Shown: one piece after another, positions 26,332-34,337 of the stretch
Layout: the number at the start of each line of letters is the position of its first letter
Numbering within the stretch: the first letter of the stretch is position 1
Source: an uncultured Prevotella sp.
GTDB lineage: Bacteria; Bacteroidota; Bacteroidia; Bacteroidales; Bacteroidaceae
Reading direction: 5' to 3'
Length of the DNA: 54,851 nt
Assembly: GCA_905233245.1 (NCBI GenBank)
Contig: CAJODK010000020.1
Coordinates: forward strand, 1 to 54,851
Notes under the pieces: model-generated
Told to the model about the DNA's origin: nothing
What the model saw: the letters and a program-made list of their open reading frames with translations, nothing else
Database searches by the model: none
Program-made: the position numbers and the translations under genes

Positions 26332-27756
26332 TTAGTGGATAGGTATAGTACCATCCTGATCTACAAAGAATGGGTTGTCACCATCCTTCCATGGCTCACA
26401 TGTAGCCTCCAGTTCAATCTTCTCAGGAGCGTAAATCTTCAGGATGATGTTGTACTTGTAGCCAGGCTGGAAAGGTACGTCGAAGTTCTGTATCTGATCC
26501 AGACGGATAGGCACAAGCAGAGGAGTAGTTATGCCACTGCCTTTGGGGTACTCCAATGTCAGTCCGAGGGCATATGGATTCTTCTCGCGGTCGGTATTGC
26601 TCAGCGCAGGCAGGATTATACCCTGACCTACAGGAATGGTGTCAGGCTGGTTTTCAAATGTCTTGTATGGGTCGCCATCCTTCTTAGGCTGTGGCGATTC
26701 TCCTTTCCACTCCTGATCTGGAACCCCGTTTATCTTATCCTTTAGTTTGTAGGTGGCAGAACGAGTTCCAAGAGAATAAATCAACTCACCAGATGCGTGT
26801 GCCGTACCCTTACTTGCTACGTACAGACGTACTGTTGAAGGTGCGTTGGTAATACTTATTTCTTTGACTTTTGTATTGTAAGCCTTCTCGTAATGCCTTT
26901 CTTCATCTTTTATATTTTCATTGATAGGTGTACCACCTGCTGTGATACTGAAGGTGAGCATCATCATCTTGTGCTTGAACTTCATTACTGGTGGTATAGG
27001 CTGATCGAACTCGTCACGATTCTGTAAGTAGCGGAAATACTTAGCACTATATGCCAGATTGAATGGTTCGTTTGTATCCTCTACAGGTTCTGCGGAACCC
27101 CATATGACATCCTGTGTACCGTCAAGTTTGTCGAAGTCAACATACACATAGTCTGCTTCTTTGGTCACGGTTGGTTTCTCAGTACCTGTACTCATGTCCT
27201 GGAAGTATGGGTAGTAACCATAGAAGGAATACTTGTGATAGTTGCCGATAGGATAGTAGCGCTCTTTACTATCATACCAATAAAGTCGAGTGCGGTCTGC
27301 CTGCGTTACATCACCTGTAGGGACAACCTTGCCATCAGCGTTCTTGTAAGCATAGGAAGCTTCTGTCTGGACATTGTCCATATAGACAGACCATGTATTT
27401 TCTGTCGATACACCATTTACATCTACACGATTACCTGACCAGTCGATATTAAGGTAGTTCTCACCACCGTTATCAGGGGCAATCTTGTTTTTGGCAAGCA
27501 TAAAGATACCGAAGTACTGGTTGCCACTGGTAGCAAAGAGTTCATTCTCGGTTGATTCTACAGCGCCCTTATTTGCAAGAGTGTTACCAGCAGAACCTCC
27601 AATGAGGATTTCGTCCTTTTCGTCCCCCGTGGTCTGCATAGCTTCCTTTACGTAGTTGGATGCCTCTTCTGCAGAGAAACCGTCATCTGAAGCACATGCA
27701 GTAAACAGAGATACTGCAACCGTGCAATAGGCAATTTTTTGAATAATCTTTTTCAT
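26332..27756 (-). CDS. Fimbrillin-family lipoprotein (inverted-repeat-flanked)
   Basis: 474 residues; lipobox LFTAC puts the lipid on Cys21. Two beta-rich halves and a C-terminal motif (IELEATCEPWKDGDNP) match the Mfa/Fim-like fimbrillin family, subunits of type V pili that are exported as lipoproteins and polymerise by strand exchange after N-terminal trimming. It is one of four consecutive fimbrillin genes. Unlike the others it is bracketed by the 22-bp inverted repeat, and its first five codons lie inside the repeat. An antisense frame starts in the left copy (26299) and stays open for 148 codons. Confidence 0.85.
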   Translation of the reverse strand: MKKIIQKIAYCTVAVSLFTACASDDGFSAEEASNYVKEAMQTTGDEKDEILIGGSAGNTLANKGAVESTENELFATSGNQYFGIFMLAKNKIAPDNGGENYLNIDWSGNRVDVNGVSTENTWSVYMDNVQTEASYAYKNADGKVVPTGDVTQADRTRLYWYDSKERYYPIGNYHKYSFYGYYPYFQDMSTGTEKPTVTKEADYVYVDFDKLDGTQDVIWGSAEPVEDTNEPFNLAYSAKYFRYLQNRDEFDQPIPPVMKFKHKMMMLTFSITAGGTPINENIKDEERHYEKAYNTKVKEISITNAPSTVRLYVASKGTAHASGELIYSLGTRSATYKLKDKINGVPDQEWKGESPQPKKDGDPYKTFENQPDTIPVGQGIILPALSNTDREKNPYALGLTLEYPKGSGITTPLLVPIRLDQIQNFDVPFQPGYKYNIILKIYAPEKIELEATCEPWKDGDNPFFVDQDGTIPIH

Positions 27757-27763
27757 ATCCTTT
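27742..27763 (-). repeat. 22-bp inverted repeat, right copy (candidate inversion site)
   Basis: Partner of 26292-26313 in opposite orientation. It spans the fimbrillin start codon (27754-27756) and the upstream AAAGGAT. Confidence 0.75.
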
Positions 27764-27786
27764 TGTTATTATTAGTTTTTTTCTAT

Positions 27787-29283
27787 TTAGTTGTTATTGT
27801 CATTGTCGTTATTACCTTCGTCGTTATTGTCGCTACTATCGTCGCCACCCTCGTCTTCGTCTTCGTCCTTTTTCTCGGGCTCCTTGGTTCCGATATATTG
27901 CCACAGATCCTCTTCACTTACAGTTGTCCACTGCACCTTAGAAGCAGAGGCTTCGACAGTATTAGGGCCATAAATCTTCAGGGTTATTTCGTACGAGCAA
28001 CCAGGCTCAAAAGTCTTTTTCTCGTCAGAATCCAAACGTATTGGGCTACAGTAATAATATTCCCCTGAATTTACGGGATATTCCAGAACGACCTGCAAAT
28101 AATAGGGATTATTCAGACGGTCATTTTCCGTCAGTACAGGCAGTATCATGCCCTGACGCAACTCAGGATAATCTGCGGGACATCCGAGTAATGTAGTGTC
28201 AGGAACGTTGTACTTATTTCTCAAATATTCACCTTCTTCAGCAGCATCTATATACTCCTGATATTTAGGCTTAGGACATACTGGTGTAAGCACAGAATCA
28301 GGTCGGATGATTTGCTGTCCGGTGTGTGCCGTTATAACCTTATATTCGCGCAGGAAGTATTTTCCTTTGCGGCTGGTCTCCTTGTATGTCACCGTACCAT
28401 TATTGGCTGGGGCATAGCGGTCTGCCAATACCATTGTGACAGAGTCAGGTACGTTGGTAATGCTTACGGCCATCAAACGAGTATTGTATGCCTCGTCATA
28501 GCTTCGTTTTGTTGGTTTTGGTTCTTTAACAGGAAGTCCGCCTGCAGTAATCCTGAACATCAGCTGCATCATCTTGTGCTTGAAAGACATCACAGGATTG
28601 TATTTCTCCAAACGTTCGTCGCTATCCGTACGACGCATCTTATAGCGGAAGTAGTCTGCGCTCCATGCATATTCGTACAGTGCGTCAGACGAACTTGGGG
28701 CAGCGTACGCATAAATCATGTCCTTGGTTCCGTCGAGGTGGTTGAAGTTAACCAGCACTCTATCTGCCTCAAAATAGAGGTCTTTGTCTTTCACCCTTGG
28801 TGTGTATGCATAGAAATTGTACTTATGCGTACTGCCAAGGGGATAGTGCTTGCCACTGAAGAGACTAATGCTGGAGCCTGTCAGCGATTCCGTATCATAT
28901 ACAACGCGTGCCTCGTCATTGTTCATAGGTACCATCAGGGCACTTGACGCACGATGAGTCTCATCACCGCTATTCGTCCAAGAGCAATCTGCCTGCCAGT
29001 TAGAGTCCACGCTCTTGTAGTATGGAGTAACACCCATTGCAAGCATCACTACGCCGAGAGTGTCATTACTATTAGTCTTAAAGGAGCCATCTTCATTAGA
29101 GTTGATAGCAGCTTTTGACACAAGGTTGTCTGACGAAGCGGAAAGTTGCACCTCGTACTCACTTGGTTGCATTGCCTCCTCAAGCGAATAGCCGTCAGTG
29201 TTGCTCAGAACGTCGTCAGAGCACCCCATCAAAGCTGCGCCAATAGTTGCAAATGCCAGTATTTTAGGAACAATGCTATTCAT
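27787..29283 (-). CDS. Fimbrillin-family lipoprotein with Asp/Asn-rich tail
   Basis: 498 residues; lipobox ALMGC (Cys21). The body resembles its neighbours (HKYNFYAYTPRV, FNHLDGTKDMIYAYA, KHKMMQLMFRITAGG), and the C-terminal strand motif is VEASASKVQWTTV. After the motif comes a low-complexity tail of Asp, Glu, Gly, Ser and Asn (DEDEDEGGDDSSDNNDEGNN...) encoded by trinucleotide repeats. A 30-bp gap separates it from the inverted-repeat-flanked gene. Confidence 0.83.
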   Translation of the reverse strand: MNSIVPKILAFATIGAALMGCSDDVLSNTDGYSLEEAMQPSEYEVQLSASSDNLVSKAAINSNEDGSFKTNSNDTLGVVMLAMGVTPYYKSVDSNWQADCSWTNSGDETHRASSALMVPMNNDEARVVYDTESLTGSSISLFSGKHYPLGSTHKYNFYAYTPRVKDKDLYFEADRVLVNFNHLDGTKDMIYAYAAPSSSDALYEYAWSADYFRYKMRRTDSDERLEKYNPVMSFKHKMMQLMFRITAGGLPVKEPKPTKRSYDEAYNTRLMAVSITNVPDSVTMVLADRYAPANNGTVTYKETSRKGKYFLREYKVITAHTGQQIIRPDSVLTPVCPKPKYQEYIDAAEEGEYLRNKYNVPDTTLLGCPADYPELRQGMILPVLTENDRLNNPYYLQVVLEYPVNSGEYYYCSPIRLDSDEKKTFEPGCSYEITLKIYGPNTVEASASKVQWTTVSEEDLWQYIGTKEPEKKDEDEDEGGDDSSDNNDEGNNDNDNNN

Positions 29284-29285
29284 TT

Positions 29286-30686
29286 TTACTCTAAATCTAT
29301 GTCAGTGTTTCCACCATTCTTCCATGGAGTGAGGGTGGCCTCAAGATCTATCCTCTCGGTTCCCACCACGTTGAGATGTATATTGTATGAATAACCAGCC
29401 TTTACGTTGTCCCCTACGGCGGTCTTTACATCCACTTCATAGTATTCAGCAACGTCTGGGTTGGGGAACAATACCTGCTGGAGTATGTACCTCTGCTCTC
29501 TGCGGTGTCCTGTCTTCTGGTAATATGCATCAAGGGCATCCTGGTCGTATTTCTCCAGATACTGATGCATAAAGACCTTTATCTTGTATTTGTTCTGCGG
29601 TGCTACCATCATAGCCTCGCCTATCTTTACGTTTTCCAGTTCGTTGGGCTGAATACCAACGAGGTTTACCAGGTCAAGCGTATCTACATCAACTGGAGCA
29701 CTGGGGTCCATTTCTGGGTGCTCCTTAAAATACATAGCCTTTGTGGGACGCTGTTTAAGTGAGAGGAATTCTTCGGTATTTTGGTTCCATGCAATTCGTG
29801 CATAGCCTAAATCATCCCTCATGTTTGCCATAGGCGTCCAGGCGAAGTACATCTTGCCACTGGTAGCAGATTCTACGAGCACGGAGTCAATGTAGAGACC
29901 TTTGTTGACATATCCATCTGGAGTCACTTCCTTGTATGCTATGGCCTTACTTGTTGTAACAGTTCCGTCGGGCAGTACTATAGGGTCATCCGCATCCACT
30001 TCGCTGATGGCAATTTTGTCAGCATTGGAACCGTACTGTTTGTATCCTCCGTAGCACTTTGCTGAGAAAGTCAGTCGTGTCAGCATATGGTCAAACACGA
30101 TATTGGGCACTATGCCCTCACGTGCAGAATAGGCAGAGAAGAGAGCGCTGGAAGGGATGTCACCTTCTACGGTAGCGGTTTTTCCTGCCATCATATCCTG
30201 TGTTCCATCAATTTTGAAAGGCACGCGCATTTCGCAGTCGGTTGTTTCTGGATCGCCAGTCTCGGCACCGTCTGTGCGGTATCCCCAGAAGTCACTGGCT
30301 CCAGTCACGGGATAGTAGCACTGACGTTCGTCTGCGCGATAAGCAGGGCCTGTAGCCACTCCGTAAGGAGTTTTTACCAGGGTGTTGTTAAAGGAGGACT
30401 CCACTGTTCCGATAGTCACTGTGGTAGGTTCCAAAGTGCCTTTGTTCATCATATAGACGCGCACATACTGCCCTTTCCATACATTGGTTTCCTCTACGGT
30501 GTCACCCACTGTACCCGTGCCTTTTCCCATAAGCAGGTCCTGGGACAATCCTTGTGAAGCCACTTTGAAGGAAACGGGAACAAGATTGTTGTTCTCGGTG
30601 TTCTCCGAAACAGAATAGCTATCGCTATCAGAGCATGCTGTGAGGACTCCGATAACCGCCATTACGTATAAGAAAGACTTTTTCAT
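29286..30686 (-). CDS. Fimbrillin-family lipoprotein
   Basis: 466 residues from MKKSFLYVMAVIGVLTAC (lipid on Cys18); an upstream frame to 30797 overlaps the previous gene and is rejected. The C-terminus (RIDLEATLTPWKNGGNTDIDLE) carries the fimbrillin strand motif, and DHMLTRLTFSAKC is a typical internal strand. Separated from the next gene by 2 bp, so tightly coupled. Likely a stalk or tip subunit; which one cannot be told from sequence. Confidence 0.83.
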   Translation of the reverse strand: MKKSFLYVMAVIGVLTACSDSDSYSVSENTENNNLVPVSFKVASQGLSQDLLMGKGTGTVGDTVEETNVWKGQYVRVYMMNKGTLEPTTVTIGTVESSFNNTLVKTPYGVATGPAYRADERQCYYPVTGASDFWGYRTDGAETGDPETTDCEMRVPFKIDGTQDMMAGKTATVEGDIPSSALFSAYSAREGIVPNIVFDHMLTRLTFSAKCYGGYKQYGSNADKIAISEVDADDPIVLPDGTVTTSKAIAYKEVTPDGYVNKGLYIDSVLVESATSGKMYFAWTPMANMRDDLGYARIAWNQNTEEFLSLKQRPTKAMYFKEHPEMDPSAPVDVDTLDLVNLVGIQPNELENVKIGEAMMVAPQNKYKIKVFMHQYLEKYDQDALDAYYQKTGHRREQRYILQQVLFPNPDVAEYYEVDVKTAVGDNVKAGYSYNIHLNVVGTERIDLEATLTPWKNGGNTDIDLE

Positions 30687-30708
30687 TCTATCTTTGTTTT
30701 TTTTCTTT

Positions 30709-32061
30709 TCAATATTTGTCAGGGAAATCAACTGTAGCCTCGCCACCATTTTTCCATGGTGTGAGAGTAGCTTGTAAGTCAATGCCCGTAGAACCATATA
30801 CAGATACTGTTACGTAGTATGTTACACCAGCTTTGAATCCTCCTTCAAAGGTAACGGTACCTTCTCTTGTTGAGGTCATATATTCCTCTTCTGTTCCGCT
30901 TTGGTTGGTCTTAAGACCTTTTTCTATTACCTTCATGCTTATGTCGTATGACTCTGCCTCTGGTAAAAGTATTCCTGAGCCTATTTTTACAGGTGTTTCA
31001 TATTTTAATTCCTGTACAATTCCGCCATCTGGTATTGATGTCCATGTTTTGTCACCATTTACGGAAAGTCCTATTTCGTCTTCATTGCGTGCTGCTACGG
31101 TAAGGTCGCCCTTGCGCTCACTAAGCACTTCGATGTTGGTTACGCTAATTTTCCCCTCTCTATCCTCATCCAGCAGGTTTGCCCTGAAGATTAGCTGAGT
31201 CAGACAGTGTTTCAGGTCTATGCGCGGTTCTACGCTGTGTATGGCTCCGTATGTGGAGTATGCCCCGTCGCCGCGCTTTATTATCTCCTTGCGCACGCTT
31301 TCTTCCTGCACGCTGGTTGGGAAGTCCACCTTCAGCATGCTGTCAGTTACCTCTGGTGCTGTTCCTACCATTATGTCGTTGGTGCCGTTGAGTTCTACAC
31401 TCAGTGTCACCTTGTCGCTTGTGCGCTCTATATCGTAAACTTCAGCATTGTCGATGTAGTATCCGAAGAAATTGTAGCCCACTTCATCGTATGTCTTGCT
31501 CCAGTAATGGGTCATTTCCTCTTCGCGGTCAGCATCAGCAGTACCTGCTGGCGCATCTTCCCACGTTACGTTCCTCAGCATCTTCAGTGCACCGCCTTTA
31601 TTCTCTGGCTTCGTCAGTTTTCCCACTTGCTGTGTTGTGGCAGTGATGACTTCTCGGTCTGTGCTGAGCAGACAGTCTTTCTTTCCATCATTGTTTGATG
31701 AATACATAAGTTTGGAGAAATCAGGCAGAGTGGAAAGTTCTCCTTCTTTGGTCACCGTCTTACGATAAGCCAGTACATAGAATTTCGCATCTGCATAATG
31801 CTTATCAAAGCCCAGAGGATCATTCACTTTGTCAAAGGCTCCGGAGCCCACGCCCTTTGACTGGATGTCCGTGCTTTGATAAATCAGAGAATTATAATTC
31901 AGCGTCACATAAATGGGATAGCTGGTATAGTCCTCATAGTTGCGGTTGCTGTTGCCGTCGGGAATATACTCGTTGTCAGCATACAGACTGCCACACGACT
32001 GTCCCAGGAGCACTACAGCACCCATCAGCATTAGAGATATTATGTGATAGATCTTTTTCAT
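30709..32061 (-). CDS. Fimbrillin-family lipoprotein (first of four)
   Basis: 450 residues; lipobox GQSC (Cys23). The Mfa-like pattern shows KHCLTQLIFRANL in the middle and a C-terminal GIDLQATLTPWKNGGEATVD nearly identical in its core to the next subunit. First fimbrillin after the DUF5119-like lipoprotein gene (9-bp gap), so it could be the anchor or first polymerised subunit. Confidence 0.83.
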   Translation of the reverse strand: MKKIYHIISLMLMGAVVLLGQSCGSLYADNEYIPDGNSNRNYEDYTSYPIYVTLNYNSLIYQSTDIQSKGVGSGAFDKVNDPLGFDKHYADAKFYVLAYRKTVTKEGELSTLPDFSKLMYSSNNDGKKDCLLSTDREVITATTQQVGKLTKPENKGGALKMLRNVTWEDAPAGTADADREEEMTHYWSKTYDEVGYNFFGYYIDNAEVYDIERTSDKVTLSVELNGTNDIMVGTAPEVTDSMLKVDFPTSVQEESVRKEIIKRGDGAYSTYGAIHSVEPRIDLKHCLTQLIFRANLLDEDREGKISVTNIEVLSERKGDLTVAARNEDEIGLSVNGDKTWTSIPDGGIVQELKYETPVKIGSGILLPEAESYDISMKVIEKGLKTNQSGTEEEYMTSTREGTVTFEGGFKAGVTYYVTVSVYGSTGIDLQATLTPWKNGGEATVDFPDKY

Positions 32062-32070
32062 GAAACAGCT

Positions 32071-33453
32071 TTAATATATTACGAATTCCTCTGGAACTTC
32101 TTTTTCTTCAAATGGCACGATACCTCCCACATCTGAGCCGTAAAGCATGTCATAGGTGATGCTTCCGTCGAATGACAGATACAGACTGGTATGGTCACGG
32201 GATTTTTTCCAAACCATAAGGTCTGTGTCAAATGTCTGCAATTTAGCAGCAGTAAGGCTTTTATGCAGGTTCACCATGCCCACCAGTATCTTAACAGGTT
32301 TCGGTCCAGTGCGGGTTGGGTCGGTGATGTTAGTCCATATTATGAGTTGCATTACGCCTGGACCAATGTATGTATTTGCATCTGTTACCGTATTCTCTAC
32401 TATGCCAGGAACCGTGATATTGGCATAGCAACGCAGATTTGTATTCCCTATCTCGTCAGTCAGATGTTGTGAATCATAAGTAGGAACACTGTTAGGATCA
32501 ACGAAGTATGTGCGGAACATTATCTTGTCGGTGCTCGAAACATTGAGGGCTCCAGTACCAACGTTGGTAGAATGAGGCACGCCTGACATGATACACCATA
32601 CGCTGTCGACCTTGAACTCTACCTCGGCGGTCTTCTTCAGATCGAAGAACACGTCAATGTTCTGAGTTACGGGAATGGGGTGGAACTCAATGGTCTTTAC
32701 CTCGTCAGCATTCCATTTCATTATGGCTGTGGAATCTACAGTTACGGGTTCATTGGAACTGCGGATGAATCCTGCAGGAGTCCCCTCATAGGTATATACA
32801 TTCTTGTCAAAGGTTGTGTTGTTATCCGTCCATTCTTCCGGATGTGCCACCTCCGCGCTGTTACCTTCATAAGTGACATTCTCAAGTACGACATCACCCA
32901 AGTGCACATTGCTGTTTTCTATATCGGCAGAAGAGAGCCCTGTGTACTTGTAGTCCTTGGTATCCATATTTACTGTCAGGAACTTATACTCTCCTGACGG
33001 CAGGAAGAATTTCTTTTGGTGCTCGTTTTTCTCGTATGTCTGCTCTACCAAGACTCTTTCACCATTCTCATTTATCTTCTCTATGATATGGTATATGTTT
33101 GCCCTTTCGTCACCAGTCTTTTCAGTATGATAGAGAGTCTCGCCGTTCTCTCCCTGCTCAGTCCATTCCCTGAACAGGTCACTCTTATAGCAACCGTCAT
33201 CGTTAAGGGTGCTATACCCGAAGTAGGATATACGCTGATTGATTACCCTGTCACCGATTATGAACATCGAATCAAGATAGTTCAGTCCCTTATTGAGGTA
33301 CTGCTGGTAGTAGGCAGGCATCTTGTCCCAGTTATAGTGGAACTGAACCCAGCCTTTGTGTGGATGTTCGGCTTCACACAGAGTCTCGTTCACCTCACAT
33401 GATGTCACGAGAGATGCGGCTATGCATAATATGCTTATTATTTTGGTCTTCAT
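32071..33453 (-). CDS. DUF5119-like lipoprotein of the fimbrial locus
   Basis: 460 residues; lipobox LVTSC (Cys19) followed by CEAEHPHKGWVQFHYNW, the EHPH-x-G-W style start I associate with DUF5119 lipoproteins that accompany fimbrillin genes in Bacteroidales. The rest is beta-rich with no enzyme motif. Likely an anchor or accessory subunit at the cell surface. Confidence 0.72.
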   Translation of the reverse strand: MKTKIISILCIAASLVTSCEVNETLCEAEHPHKGWVQFHYNWDKMPAYYQQYLNKGLNYLDSMFIIGDRVINQRISYFGYSTLNDDGCYKSDLFREWTEQGENGETLYHTEKTGDERANIYHIIEKINENGERVLVEQTYEKNEHQKKFFLPSGEYKFLTVNMDTKDYKYTGLSSADIENSNVHLGDVVLENVTYEGNSAEVAHPEEWTDNNTTFDKNVYTYEGTPAGFIRSSNEPVTVDSTAIMKWNADEVKTIEFHPIPVTQNIDVFFDLKKTAEVEFKVDSVWCIMSGVPHSTNVGTGALNVSSTDKIMFRTYFVDPNSVPTYDSQHLTDEIGNTNLRCYANITVPGIVENTVTDANTYIGPGVMQLIIWTNITDPTRTGPKPVKILVGMVNLHKSLTAAKLQTFDTDLMVWKKSRDHTSLYLSFDGSITYDMLYGSDVGGIVPFEEKEVPEEFVIY

Positions 33454-33476
33454 TCTGCGCTACTTTTCTCTGTTGA

Positions 33477-34337
33477 TTATTCTGCTTTCTTTGCAGTTTC
33501 TCGGCGTTCTCTCATGCGCGCTATACGCTCCTGAGCTGCTTCTGACTTAGCTTTGCGTGCTTCAGCCTTTTCTTCTTTGGTCAACTCTCCTCCGACCGTT
33601 GTGCCCTTACGCTTCTGGCGCAGGCGCTCTATCTTTGTCTGAGCATCAGCCTGCTTCTTTGCAGCCTTGGCTTTTTCAGCCTTGCGCTTTTCCATCTTAC
33701 GGTCCACTATAGCCTGTGACTTAGCCTTGCGTGCTTCATACACTGCTTGCTTCTCGTCCTTGGTCATGGTAGCCTCCGCCTTGCAAGCCTCTTCCTTCTT
33801 CTGGCGGTTGCGTCCTGAGATAGACTGGGCTTCAGCCTGTTTCTTTGCTGTTTCTTCCGCCTTGCGCTTCTCTGCCTTGCGGTCAGCTATAGCCTGAGAC
33901 TTTGCCTTGCGTGCCTCGTACGCTGCCTGCTTCTCCTCCTTAGTCCTGGCAGATTCCGCCTTGCGAGCTTCCTCTATCTTCTGGCGGTTGCGTTCCGCGA
34001 CAGACTGGGCTTCCGCCTGTTTCTTTGCCTGAGCATCAGCCTGTTTCTTTGCTGTTTCTTCCGCCTTGCGCTTCTCTGCCTTGCGGTCAGCTATAGCCTG
34101 CGACTTAGCCTTGCGAGCCTCGTATGCTGCCTGTTTCTCTTCCTTGGTCATGACAGTTTCTGCCTTGCGAGTTGCTTTGCGTTTCTGACGCAGGCGTTCT
34201 ATCTTTGCCTGAGCAGCAGCAGATTTGCTTTGTGCAGAGAGCGAATCGGCATTCGATGCGCAGAGAGAAGAAGAGAAACAGAGGGCGAGAGTTGCAAGAA
34301 GTGCCTTTTTGTATTTACTCATTGCATTGGTTCTCAT
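33477..34337 (-). CDS. Basic Lys/Ala/Glu-rich repeat protein (secreted coiled coil)
   Basis: 286 residues; the signal is within MSKYKKALLATLALCFSSSLCA, and an ATGA overlap couples it to the upstream gene. The mature part is three ~60-residue repeats starting TKEEKQAAYEARKAKSQAIA and containing DRKAEKRKAEETAKKQA, then a shorter tail (LTKEEKAEARKAKSEAAQER...). The tail is a near copy of the C-terminus of the neighbouring 470-residue protein. Strong coiled-coil and high Lys/Arg content. No catalytic motif. Possible periplasm-spanning or cell-wall-binding rod. Confidence 0.72.
   Translation of the reverse strand: MRTNAMSKYKKALLATLALCFSSSLCASNADSLSAQSKSAAAQAKIERLRQKRKATRKAETVMTKEEKQAAYEARKAKSQAIADRKAEKRKAEETAKKQADAQAKKQAEAQSVAERNRQKIEEARKAESARTKEEKQAAYEARKAKSQAIADRKAEKRKAEETAKKQAEAQSISGRNRQKKEEACKAEATMTKDEKQAVYEARKAKSQAIVDRKMEKRKAEKAKAAKKQADAQTKIERLRQKRKGTTVGGELTKEEKAEARKAKSEAAQERIARMRERRETAKKAE

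Noticed and set aside
26299..26745. 148-codon plus-strand frame opposite the fimbrillin gene, starting MKKIII
   Set aside because: Not called as a gene because it is antisense and its start comes from the inverted repeat. Kept only as part of the inversion finding.
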